From: Akkermansiaceae bacterium
Lineage (GTDB): Bacteria; Verrucomicrobiota; Verrucomicrobiia; Verrucomicrobiales; Akkermansiaceae
Length of the DNA: 64,000 nt
Reading direction: 5' to 3'
NCBI GenBank assembly: GCA_025363295.1
Contig: JANYEC010000062.1
Coordinates: forward strand, 1-64,000
Shown here: piece after piece, positions 39,452-47,774 of the stretch
Position numbering within the stretch: position 1 is the first letter of the stretch
Layout of the letters: each line of letters starts with the position of its first letter
Notes under the pieces: generated by a model
The model's database searches: none
What the model was told of the DNA's origin: nothing
What the model saw: only the letters and a program-made list of their open reading frames with translations
Position numbers and translations under genes: made by a program

Positions 39452-42394
39452 TCAGTTCACGGGTTTTATCGAAATAAGCAGGGCGTTTTCGGCGACCATA
39501 TACTTTTTTGCGAGGGCGTTAATTTCTTCCAGAGTGATCGAGTGGTAGTCGGCGTCGCGGGTGCGAGCGAGATCGAGGCGCTTGGGATCAAGTTGGCATT
39601 GGCTCATGACCGTGGTGAGCCAATATTTGTTATCCCGCAGGGATTTGGTGAGTTGACCAAAGGTGGGCTCGAGGGCTCGGTCAAGTTCATCCGCAGTGGC
39701 TCCTGTTTTGGCGAATTCATCAGCGAGGTCGCGCATGGTTTTGAGGAGAAGTGCCAGATCCTCGGGTTTGCCGACGCTCTCGCCTATGACATAGCCGATG
39801 CCCTCAAATGCATCAGAACCAGCGGCGCCGGCATTCGGACTGTAAGACGCGCCGAGCTTCTCGCGGATTTCCTCACGAAGGCGGTCACCATAGATATCAG
39901 CGAGGATATTGAATCTGCGGAAGAGTTTCTGATTTCCGCGAACACTAGGCGCCTTCCAAATAGCGACGGCACTGGCTTGAGCGATTTTCGAGTCGTAGGT
40001 GAAGGTCTTCTCAGCGGGTGGTTCAGGAAATTGAATCTTGCGGGCGGTGGTTAGAACCGGTGGTGCGAGCAACCGCGGTGGCAAAGCGCCGAAGGTAGAT
40101 AATAGATTCGGAAGGATGGCTTCAATTTCAAAATCGCCGACGATAGTGAGTTCCATGTAGCCCCTCGCCAATTCAGGTGTGAGCCATTTTTTCGCATCCG
40201 CGATGGTGTAGGATGAGAGTTTTTCGATAGGTGCGATGGTGAATCGGGAATCGCCACCATAGAGCCAAGCTTCCATTTCCTGCTGGGGACCTGCCGGCGT
40301 GTGCTGGAGCTGCTGATACATCATTGGCACAGCCTTTCGAAACTGCCAGAGCCCTTCCTCTCGGTAACCCGGGTCCGTTAGAGTGGCGCACATGAGCTGG
40401 GTCTGGAGCAAAAAGTCAGCCGGGGTGGTGGCACCGCTGAGTGTAAAAGCGTCTTCGCCAATGGTGAGTGTGGCGCTAACGTTTTTACCAGCTAGCAGTT
40501 GTTGGAGATCGTCGTTAGAGTGTTTACCGATACCGCCGCCTTCGAAGACCGCAGTGGCGAATGCATCGAGCATTGGCTTATCCTTGGGCTCGCTGAGTTT
40601 ACCGGAGCCGATGCGGGCGCTCATTCGAATTTTGCCTTTTTCAAAGTCGGTTGCTTTGAGATTGAGGTGGACGTGGTTAGATAGGACCAACTGGGTGATA
40701 CCGAGGTCGGTGATTTCTTTGCGGGAAGCGACACTGCCGGGTTTGCCAAAATTTGAGTAATCGAACACTTGGAGTGCGCGGGTGGTAGGTGGCTCGACCG
40801 GTTTCCCGCGCGAGTCTTCAAACAGGGCGGCGAGGTCGCCTTCCGCGTTGTCCGGCTTTTCCTTGGTGGTAAGGATTAGATGAAAACCGGGTGCATCCCA
40901 GAAGGATTTGAACGTCTTATGGCAGGACTCGAGGGTAATGGAGGCGAGGGCTTTTTGGGCAATTTCGAGATCCGTGGCGGGATCGGAAAAGACGGACTGC
41001 TCGTTGCAGGCGTCGGCAAGCGCGGTGGCGATGACTTCGGACTTTCGTGTGGCCTTTTGTTTAAACTGCTGCTCATAGGCGTTGAGCTGGTTAGATTTTG
41101 CCTCGGCGAGTTCGGCCTCGGAAAAGCCATGCTCGATGGCGCGCCGAAACTCTTGTTCGAGGACTGGCACCACTTCCTTCCACCGATCGTCGGCAGCGGT
41201 AATATCAATGGATCCGAGTTCGAGGTAGTTAAAGAGCTCGTTTTTCGATGCGGAACCCCCAGCGATCGCGGAACCTTCCACTTTTGAAAGCCGCTCCAAG
41301 CGACGACTCAGGATGGAATTTGCCATGTCCAACGTCATGTTTTCGAGGCGGGTCGCCACGGTGTCTGGCTTCTCCTTGAGGGGGCGGACGAGAGTGAGAG
41401 AAACCTCGGTGGAGGATAATTCCTTGTCGGCGAAGACGGAGGTTTCGAGGCCCTCGGGTTGTTTGATAGGCCCTAGGTCGGGGTTCGTGACTGGCTGAGT
41501 CTGGCTGGTCATCGAGGCGAAATATTTCTCGATCTGCCCTTGGATATTCTTGGAATCGATGTCTCCCACCACGATGAACGTCATCCGCTGGGGCGTGTAG
41601 AAATGGTTATAATAATCGACAAAACGTTCACGTTGGGCGGTCTTAATGACATCTTCTTTACCAATCGGGAAACGTCGCGGGAGTAGAGAGCCCGGCACGA
41701 TTTTTGCAAACTGCTGCTCCATAATGCGGCTGCCCACGGTATCGCGGCTAACTTTTTCTGAGAGGATGACCCCGCGTTCTTTATCGATTTCCGAGGCGGC
41801 AAGTAACGCTCCGTCGGCATAGTCCCGCATCACGGTGAATCCGAGTTTCATCGCATCTTCGGAGAGGTCTGGGATGTCTAACATGTAAGCGGTTTCATCA
41901 AACGATGTGTGGGCATTCACATCCGCGCCAAATGCGATTTGCATGCGCTGCATAATGGGGACGAGTTCGTCGGCTTTGAAATTTTTCGTGCCGTTGAAAA
42001 CCATGTGTTCAATAAAATGGGCGAGGCCTTGTTGGTCATCGGCTTCCATGAGAGAACCGGTGGCAATGTGGAGCCGCAATGACACCCGCTTCGGGGGCTC
42101 GCTATTCGGATAGATGATGTAGCGGAGACCGTTGTCCAAAGTGCCGAAAGTCGCCTTCGCGTCCGGAGGGATGTCGGAGGATGCTTGGGGCCATGGGCGA
42201 GGGGTGACTTTTACAGTGGGGCGGGCGATTTCAACCAAAGGCGCGGGTTTTTCCGGCCCCTGGGCTTTGGCAATTACGACTGGTTTCGTGACGGGTAGCT
42301 CAGCGGGGAGGGGATTCCGCTTGGAGCGCACGGAAAAAAGGGTCGCTGTTGCCGCGAGAATGAGGACGAGAATCACCGGTGTAGCCTTCTGCAT
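39452..42394 (-). CDS. M16-family zinc metallopeptidase
   Basis: A 980-residue protein from the ATG at 42394, which opens a membrane anchor or signal segment (ATPVILVLILAATATLFS). The zinc motif HxxEH reads HFIEH near residue 120, followed by the downstream glutamate in NAHTSFDETAY, as in pitrilysin-like peptidases. The C-terminal half is a second M16-type pair lacking HxxEH. This is the single-chain, two-half layout of bacterial M16 proteases acting in the periplasm on peptides. Confidence 0.9.
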   Translation of the reverse strand: MQKATPVILVLILAATATLFSVRSKRNPLPAELPVTKPVVIAKAQGPEKPAPLVEIARPTVKVTPRPWPQASSDIPPDAKATFGTLDNGLRYIIYPNSEPPKRVSLRLHIATGSLMEADDQQGLAHFIEHMVFNGTKNFKADELVPIMQRMQIAFGADVNAHTSFDETAYMLDIPDLSEDAMKLGFTVMRDYADGALLAASEIDKERGVILSEKVSRDTVGSRIMEQQFAKIVPGSLLPRRFPIGKEDVIKTAQRERFVDYYNHFYTPQRMTFIVVGDIDSKNIQGQIEKYFASMTSQTQPVTNPDLGPIKQPEGLETSVFADKELSSTEVSLTLVRPLKEKPDTVATRLENMTLDMANSILSRRLERLSKVEGSAIAGGSASKNELFNYLELGSIDITAADDRWKEVVPVLEQEFRRAIEHGFSEAELAEAKSNQLNAYEQQFKQKATRKSEVIATALADACNEQSVFSDPATDLEIAQKALASITLESCHKTFKSFWDAPGFHLILTTKEKPDNAEGDLAALFEDSRGKPVEPPTTRALQVFDYSNFGKPGSVASRKEITDLGITQLVLSNHVHLNLKATDFEKGKIRMSARIGSGKLSEPKDKPMLDAFATAVFEGGGIGKHSNDDLQQLLAGKNVSATLTIGEDAFTLSGATTPADFLLQTQLMCATLTDPGYREEGLWQFRKAVPMMYQQLQHTPAGPQQEMEAWLYGGDSRFTIAPIEKLSSYTIADAKKWLTPELARGYMELTIVGDFEIEAILPNLLSTFGALPPRLLAPPVLTTARKIQFPEPPAEKTFTYDSKIAQASAVAIWKAPSVRGNQKLFRRFNILADIYGDRLREEIREKLGASYSPNAGAAGSDAFEGIGYVIGESVGKPEDLALLLKTMRDLADEFAKTGATADELDRALEPTFGQLTKSLRDNKYWLTTVMSQCQLDPKRLDLARTRDADYHSITLEEINALAKKYMVAENALLISIKPVN

Positions 42395-42548
42395 GGGTTG
42401 AGGTTGGTTGAGTGGAAGCCCATTTGGCAACGCCGAAAACGGGCCGATCGTCTCCCAGCGGCGCGGCACGCTAAAACTTTATGAAAACGAGATTGCAATC
42501 CTCCAGGCTGCATGCTGTTTTGCCGCCCGGCTGCAAGGTCGTTTCAGT

Positions 42549-42635
42549 GCGCGCGTGGCGGAATTGGTAGACGCGCTAGATTCAGGTTCTAGTGGGGGCA
42601 ACCCTGTTCAGGTTCGAGTCCTGTCGTGCGCACCA
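42549..42635 (+). tRNA. tRNA-Leu (CAG anticodon)
   Basis: A 7-bp acceptor stem GCGCGCG/CGTGCGC (one G-T), a D-arm, the anticodon stem CTAGA/TCTAG with the loop TTCAGGT (anticodon CAG at 42583-42585), a long variable arm typical of type II tRNAs (leucine, serine), the T-loop GTTCGAGTC and an encoded CCA at 42633-42635. It reads CUG codons. Confidence 0.95.
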
Positions 42636-42950
42636 TATTGGTTGTCAACATTTTAGGGATTTGCTAAGCTCTCCTTTTTTGTGTCCTTAAGTGGAGGCTC
42701 CCCCTTATTTGCGACCGGCGGCACCCCACGCACGCAAAGACAGGGTGGTAAATGCCGTAGTGACGACAAGGATTCCAAGCAGCAGTTTCATCGGTTCTGC
42801 GCTGGGTTGTCGCTTGAAAACATTCAACCAAAGCGGTTACAGTGCAACGTCGGTCCCGGTGGCAGATTTTTTTCACAAATCTGGAGAGTGTCCCCCCATT
42901 TGACCTACCCCTCGTGTTACCAAAATTTTTGATCATCCGTTAAAATCACC
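42636..42950. other. Spacer between tRNA-Leu and the HD-like gene
   Basis: About 315 bp. On the reverse strand, 42705-42791 encodes a 28-residue peptide (KLLLGILVVTTAFTTLSLRA) that looks like a bare signal peptide, without a good ribosome-binding site. A T-run with a hairpin-poor sequence follows the tRNA. No other gene was seen. Confidence 0.4.
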
Positions 42951-43421
42951 ATGCATCCTCCTCCTTCACCTCGCGGCATCAATTTTGAACGCCTGTGGAC
43001 CATCGTCCCTCAAGGCTTTTCCCTCGGCGCTGATTCGGTGCACGGCCCGTCTCACTGGAAGCGCGTCGAAGCTTTCGCCTTGGAAATTGCCTCGCTGACG
43101 CCTGGAGTGGATACCGACGTAATCCGGCTCTTTGCCCTGTTCCACGATTCCCGCCGGGAAAACGAATACGGCGACCCTGGGCATGGTGCACGTGGAGCTG
43201 CGTTGGCTTTCGACCTCCACCAACGCGAATTCCCTGAACTTGAAACGGCCGCTCTTGAACAGCTCGTCACTGCCTGCTGCTGGCACACCCACCGCACCCA
43301 CATCGATGACCCGACCATCGGCACCTGCTTTGATTCAGATCGCCTTGATCTTGGGCGGGTGGGTATCACCCCGGATGCCCGCTTTCTGAACACCACTGCC
43401 GCGATGGCGCTGATCCTCTGA
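42951..43421 (+). CDS. HD-like metal-dependent protein of unknown substrate
   Basis: A 156-residue protein with HD-superfamily features: SHWKRVE near residue 35, LFALFHDSRR near 60, a histidine cluster HGARG, and DSDRLDLGRVGITPD near 128. It lies between tRNA-Leu and the defence genes. The substrate and biological role are unknown. Confidence 0.7.
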   Translation: MHPPPSPRGINFERLWTIVPQGFSLGADSVHGPSHWKRVEAFALEIASLTPGVDTDVIRLFALFHDSRRENEYGDPGHGARGAALAFDLHQREFPELETAALEQLVTACCWHTHRTHIDDPTIGTCFDSDRLDLGRVGITPDARFLNTTAAMALIL

Positions 43422-43635
43422 TGCCCCGCAGCCTCAGAGATGGAGGAGTTTCAGAGGTGCAGGCGTGGACTCTGGCGATGCCGGGTCTGCTGAGGGCAAC
43501 TCACTCTGTTTCCGCAACCCGTGACAGTAGCAGATATTCACTCTTTCTCCTTCCCGCCTAGCGGACATCCCGCTTTTCTAGCCGTAGCCGATTCGATTCT
43601 GATCTATTGACCCAAATGCTGGCACTGCACCTCAG

Positions 43636-43764
43636 ATGACGCCTTATCACGCGAAGTATTACGCCTACGAGCTGAGTCGCTCCGGCGGAGAGGGCGTGGA
43701 TCGTCTTGGGCGGGCATTGTTTGACGCCACGGTCGATCTGAATCCACATCAGATCGAGGCTGAC
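43636..43764 (+). pseudogene. 5' end of an SNF2-like DEAD/DEAH helicase gene
   Basis: The first about 43 codons read TPYHAKYYAYELSRSGGEGV and then ALFDATVDLNPHQIEA. This closely matches the N-terminus of a family of SNF2-type helicases often found in defence islands, which normally continue with ADEVGLGKT-type motifs. Here the homology stops at once, before the P-loop, and the open frame runs on into unrelated sequence. The gene is a truncated remnant. Confidence 0.6.
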
Positions 43765-44020
43765 GTGATAGGCAATCTGATGGCCGTGGATTACGAAACT
43801 ATGCGGTGCGAACTCCGCTCCATCGACCATTGTGAGATTCGTTCTGTGAGGTGCCAGTATGGTGCCGAGCACGAGCAAATTGCGAAATCACACGTGAAAA
43901 AGAGAGTTCAGGTCCATGGCCGCCCGGATTTTGACCTAAACGGCCACCCGCGGTTCATCGTGGTAGAAAAAATCACCCCGATTTCAGAGGGACACCCCGC
44001 ATTTGCCCCAACCTATTTCG
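43765..44020 (+). pseudogene. Fragment of a small protein fused in frame to the helicase remnant
   Basis: From about 43770 the same frame encodes GNLMAVDYETMRCELRS and later HVKKRVQVHGRPDFDLNGHP, a pattern seen in small antitoxin-like or accessory proteins of defence loci. It has no start of its own and runs into the hsdM start, so it is probably a leftover joined by deletion. Identity is uncertain. Confidence 0.3.
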
Positions 44021-44059
44021 TAAGATCCTGCCATATTTTTCGCCCTTATCTCCCAACGC

Positions 44060-45628
44060 ATGTCCGACGACACCAAGAAACAACTCCAAGCCCAGCTCTG
44101 GAACATCGCCAACACCCTACGCGGCAAGATGGGCGCGGATGAGTTCCGCGATTACATCCTCGGCTTCATCTTCTACAAATACCTCTCCGAGCGAATGCAC
44201 CTGTTCGCCGACGAGATCCTGAAGCACGACGGCATCCAGTTCGACTTCATCGATGAAACCACGAAAAAGGGCCGGGAATTGCTCGCCGCCATCCAAGAGG
44301 AAGCCATCGAGCGCCTCGGCTATTTCCTAAAGCCGTCCGAGCTCTTCCATAAGATCGCGGAAAAGGGCGCGCGTAAGACGGACAATTTCATCCTCGAAGA
44401 CCTCACCGCCGTGCTCAAGCACATCGAGGCCAGCACCATGGGGCACGCCAGCGAAGACGACTTCGAGGGCCTGTTCGAGGATCTCGATCTCGGCTCGTCC
44501 AAGCTCGGGAAAACCGAGAGCCAGAAAAACGAACTCATCGCCAAGGTGCTCGCCCACCTCGACAAGATCGACTTCCGCCTCGCCGATACCGAGACCGACG
44601 TGCTGGGCGATGCCTATGAATACCTCATCGGCCAGTTCGCCAGCGGCGCGGGGAAAAAGGCGGGCGAGTTCTACACCCCACAGGAAGTCAGCACCATCCT
44701 CGCCAAGATCGTCACCACCGGGAAAAAGAAGCTCAAAAGCGTGTATGATCCCACCTGCGGCTCCGGCTCCTTGCTGCTGCGCGTGGCAAAGGAGGTGGAC
44801 GACGTCGGCAGCTTCTACGGGCAGGAAATGAACCCCACCACCTACAACCTCGCCCGCATGAACATGATCCTGCACGGCGTCCACTACCAGCGCTTCGACC
44901 TGAAAAACGAGGACACCCTCGAGCATCCCGCGCCCGAGCATGCCGACCTGCGCTTCGAGGCCATCGTCGCCAATCCGCCCTTCTCCGCCAACTGGTCCGC
45001 CAGTCCCATCCTAGAAAACGACGACCGCTTCTCGCCCTACGGCCGGCTCGCGCCGAAAACCAAGGCCGACTTCGCCTTCGTCCAACACATGGTCCATCAC
45101 CTGGCCCCCGGTGCCACCATGGCCTGCGTCCTGCCGCACGGCGTCTTGTTCCGTGGCGGCGCGGAAGGTCACATCCGGAAATACCTCATCGAGGATTGCA
45201 ACTACCTCGACGCCGTCATCGGCCTCCCGGCCAACATCTTCTTCGGCACCGGCATCCCCACCTGCATCCTCGTGCTGAAAAAGCAGCGCAAGAACCCCGA
45301 CGATATCCTCTTCATCGACGCCAGTCAGGGCTTTGAAAAAGTGGGCAATCAAAACTATCTCCGCCCCGAGGACATCGAGCGCATCGTCAGCACCTATCGG
45401 AAACGCGAGAGCATCGCCAAGTTCAGCCATGTCGCCGACCGCAGCGAGGTCATGGAAAACGACTACAACCTTAACATCCCGCGCTACGTCGATACCTTCG
45501 ATGCCGAGGAATCTGTGGATTTGGATGAAGTCGCGGAAAAGCTCACAGCCGTGGAAAAAGAAATGGGCGACACTGACAAAGTAATCGCGGGGTTTTGTGA
45601 GGAATTGGGAATCAAAGCACCGTTTTGA
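44060..45628 (+). CDS. hsdM: Type I restriction-modification DNA methyltransferase subunit M
   Basis: Modifies adenine in the recognition site defined by HsdS and forms the M2S methyltransferase. It has 522 residues: a helical N-terminal domain, then the SAM-binding DPTCGSGSL at 230-238 and the catalytic NPPF at 305-308, the N6-adenine motif. It starts with the canonical SDDTKKQLQAQLWNIANTLRGK. It is the first gene of the hsd cluster; hsdS should follow directly, but 943 bp carrying a transposase unit lie between. Confidence 0.96.
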   Translation: MSDDTKKQLQAQLWNIANTLRGKMGADEFRDYILGFIFYKYLSERMHLFADEILKHDGIQFDFIDETTKKGRELLAAIQEEAIERLGYFLKPSELFHKIAEKGARKTDNFILEDLTAVLKHIEASTMGHASEDDFEGLFEDLDLGSSKLGKTESQKNELIAKVLAHLDKIDFRLADTETDVLGDAYEYLIGQFASGAGKKAGEFYTPQEVSTILAKIVTTGKKKLKSVYDPTCGSGSLLLRVAKEVDDVGSFYGQEMNPTTYNLARMNMILHGVHYQRFDLKNEDTLEHPAPEHADLRFEAIVANPPFSANWSASPILENDDRFSPYGRLAPKTKADFAFVQHMVHHLAPGATMACVLPHGVLFRGGAEGHIRKYLIEDCNYLDAVIGLPANIFFGTGIPTCILVLKKQRKNPDDILFIDASQGFEKVGNQNYLRPEDIERIVSTYRKRESIAKFSHVADRSEVMENDYNLNIPRYVDTFDAEESVDLDEVAEKLTAVEKEMGDTDKVIAGFCEELGIKAPF

Positions 45629-45630
45629 CC

Positions 45631-45720
45631 ATGAAAGACGACCTTGCTATCATCCAAAGCCCCGCCGAAGTCACCGCCGACGTCCTGATTTCAGCGGATC
45701 ATTCCTCTCATAGACGTGCT
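45631..45720 (+). pseudogene. Interrupted short ORF after hsdM
   Basis: An ATG two bases after the hsdM stop begins MKDDLAIIQSPAEVTADVLIS. After about 30 codons the frame runs into the palindromic repeat unit of the transposase and ends at 45810. It looks like the start of a former hsd-operon gene cut by the insertion. I do not recognise it. Confidence 0.35.
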
Positions 45721-45761
45721 CCAGTGCGACTTCTACGCACCAAAGGTGCAGTCTATCGTAG

Positions 45762-45816
45762 CCCAGGGCGTCGCCCTGGGAATCATCCAACATCCAATCC
45801 AAAGCCCTGAAAGGGC
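45762..45816 (+). repeat. Paired palindrome unit A-B, left of the transposase
   Basis: A: CCCAGGGCGTCGCCCTGGG (45762-45780, a 9+1+9 palindrome). B: GCCCTGAAAGGGC (45804-45816). They are 23 bases apart. The sequence CTATCGTAG before A is also conserved in the other copies. Confidence 0.85.
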
Positions 45817-45827
45817 GGCCTAAATCC

Positions 45828-46280
45828 ATGCCGCAATCCCTCGCTAACATCTATATCCATCTGATTTTCAGCACGAAGGAACGTTTCCCATTTCTGGTAA
45901 AAGAGGTCCGCCCTGACCTCCACGCCTATATGGCTACGGTGCTGGCAAATTTGAACTCCCCAGCAGTTCTCATCAACTCGGTGGAAGACCATGTGCATAT
46001 CCTGTTCAACATGGGCCGCACCGTGACGCTGGCACAGGTGGTGGAGGACGTGAAAAAATCGTCCTCCAAGTGGATCAAAACACAGGGCGCATCATTTTCA
46101 AAATTCTCCTGGCAGGCGGGATACGGCGGGTTTTCCGTGAGCGAATCCAACGTGCCCAAGGTGGCGAATTATATCCAAAACCAGGAGGAGCATCACCGCG
46201 TGAAGACCTTCCAGGAGGAATACCGGGGATTTTTGGAGAAACACAAAATTCAATATGATGAACGTTATGTGTGGGATTGA
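45828..46280 (+). mobile_element. IS200-like Y1 transposase gene, RAYT type
   Basis: A 150-residue HUH single-strand transposase. It has the HUH motif H55-V-H57 in EDHVHILF and the candidate nucleophile Tyr115 in NYIQNQEEHH, in the normal order for the family. The start SLANIYIHLIFSTKERFPFL is typical of REP-associated tyrosine transposases. Paired palindromes flank it on both sides in inverted orientation, which fits a RAYT and its REP-like partners. It sits inside the hsd cluster between hsdM and hsdS. The active-site residues are intact, so it may still work. Confidence 0.85.
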
Positions 46281-46312
46281 ATTCGGGGCGTTGCTCATCG
46301 CTACAATAGGTC

Positions 46313-46367
46313 GCCCTTTCAGGGCTTTGGCATCGGGGGCGGAGCAAACCCAGGGCGATGCCCTGGG
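46313..46367 (-). repeat. Paired palindrome unit B-A, right of the transposase, inverted
   Basis: B at 46313-46325 (GCCCTTTCAGGGC) and A at 46349-46367 (CCCAGGGCGATGCCCTGGG), again 23 bases apart. It is the inverted copy of the left unit, including the CTACCGTAG-like flank. Confidence 0.85.
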
Positions 46368-46409
46368 CTACGGTAGTTTGCCCCCATGGGGCGGAAGAGT
46401 CACGGCCAC

Positions 46410-46471
46410 AAACGTCAACGGCATCTTGGTTTTTAGCGCCAACGGCGAGACGGCTCTTAGCGCCAACGGCG
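46410..46471 (+). repeat. Degenerate 24-bp tandem repeat, about 2.5 copies
   Basis: CAACGG recurs at 46416, 46440 and 46464, exactly 24 bases apart. The last two copies share TTAGCGCCAACGGCG (46433-46447 and 46457-46471). In one frame this gives eight-residue repeats ending in ANG. Confidence 0.6.
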
Positions 46472-46484
46472 CGCCCTATCGCAG

Positions 46485-46540
46485 CCCAGGGCAACGCCCT
46501 GGGATCAACACCCACCCGAAACCCCAAGCCCTGAAAGGGC
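46485..46540 (+). repeat. Paired palindrome unit A-B, just before hsdS
   Basis: A at 46485-46503 (CCCAGGGCAACGCCCTGGG) and B at 46528-46540 (GCCCTGAAAGGGC), 24 bases apart, in the same orientation as the left unit. It is the third copy in 800 bp, ending 31 bases before the hsdS start. Confidence 0.85.
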
Positions 46541-46571
46541 GGCCTAACTCCCAACGCCTGGAGGTGGCCCC

Positions 46572-47774
46572 ATGACGACCAAACCGAAAACAGCGCCGGA
46601 ACTAAGGTTTCCAGGGTTTGATGGAGATTGGTGGAAGAAGCCGCTACAAGACTTGACCGAGAAATCCGTTACATACGGAATTGTTCAGACAGGCGAATCT
46701 ATTTTGGGTGGCGTGAAATGTGTCCGTGTCGTCGACCTGACGAAGCCTAAAATCATTATATCAGAGCTAATAACGACCACAGAAGAAATTAGTAGGTCTT
46801 ATAGGCGGACAATCCTCGTTGAAGGTGAAATCATGATCGCCTTGAGAGGTGAAATCGGTCTCTTAGCACTTGTTCCCAAGAGCCTTGAGGGGTCAAACCT
46901 CACCAGAGGAATTGCTAGAGTTGCACCGAAAGGTTCTGTCGTTGACTCAGTATTTATGGTTTGGGCATTGCGCTCCGACGACGGAAAGATGGAGTTCCTC
47001 AAGCAAGTCAACGGCTCCGCGCTCAAAGAAATCCCAATCAATGGCCTGAACAAAATTCAGGTCCAACTTACGACGCTCCCCGAGCAACAGAAGATCGCGG
47101 AATTCCTGACGGCGGTGGATGGGCGGATTGGGCAACTGAGCCAAAAGAAAGCCCTGCTGGAGGACTACAAGAAGGGCGTGATGCAACAACTCTTCACCCA
47201 AGCCCTCCGCTTCAAAGACGACCACGGCAATGACTTTCCCGGATGGGAGGAGCAGACGGTCGATGAGGTAGCTCAATGCTTAGACAACCTTCGTCGTCCT
47301 GTGAACGGTGCGGAACGCGAGAAGATGAAAGGCGACATCCCATACTACGGGGCAAACGGAATTCAGGGCTATGTGAATGACTTTATCTTCGACGAAAATT
47401 TAACGCTTCTAGCTGAAGATGGTGGCAATTTCGATAAGTTCGCTACGCGGCCCATCGCACAGCGGATATGTGGCAAAGCATGGGTCAACAATCATGCGCA
47501 CATTCTTCGAGCTAAGCGGAAGATGATGACGCCCGACTTCCTTTTCTATTCGCTCGTTCACAAAGACATTCGCCAATACATCAACGGTTCGTCTCGTGCG
47601 AAGCTGAACAAAGGCGACATGCTCACAATTGAGATGTTGGTTCCGAGTGTCCCAGAACAAACCAAGATCGCCAATTTCCTCACCGCGCTGGACCGCAAGA
47701 TCGAAAGCGTTTCTTCCCAGATCCGCCACACCCAAGCCTTCAAGAAAGGGCTGCTCCAGCAGATGTTTGTATGA
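46572..47774 (+). CDS. hsdS: Type I restriction-modification specificity subunit S
   Basis: Sets the recognition sequence of the complex. The 400 residues contain two target-recognition domains separated by conserved helical spacers: TRD1 about 1-170, spacer PEQQKIAEFLTAVDGRIGQL near 174, TRD2 about 215-365, and a second spacer PEQTKIANFLTALDRKIESV. The two spacers are copies of each other, as usual. TRD1 DNA is more AT-rich than the spacers, a sign of domain exchange. GGAGG at 46559-46563 is the ribosome-binding site. It overlaps the next gene by four bases. Confidence 0.95.
   Translation: MTTKPKTAPELRFPGFDGDWWKKPLQDLTEKSVTYGIVQTGESILGGVKCVRVVDLTKPKIIISELITTTEEISRSYRRTILVEGEIMIALRGEIGLLALVPKSLEGSNLTRGIARVAPKGSVVDSVFMVWALRSDDGKMEFLKQVNGSALKEIPINGLNKIQVQLTTLPEQQKIAEFLTAVDGRIGQLSQKKALLEDYKKGVMQQLFTQALRFKDDHGNDFPGWEEQTVDEVAQCLDNLRRPVNGAEREKMKGDIPYYGANGIQGYVNDFIFDENLTLLAEDGGNFDKFATRPIAQRICGKAWVNNHAHILRAKRKMMTPDFLFYSLVHKDIRQYINGSSRAKLNKGDMLTIEMLVPSVPEQTKIANFLTALDRKIESVSSQIRHTQAFKKGLLQQMFV

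Noticed and set aside
46255-46575. 106-codon ORF bridging the transposase and hsdS
   Set aside because: It is composed of the palindromic units and the tandem repeat read through; it may couple translation but is unlikely to be a functional protein.
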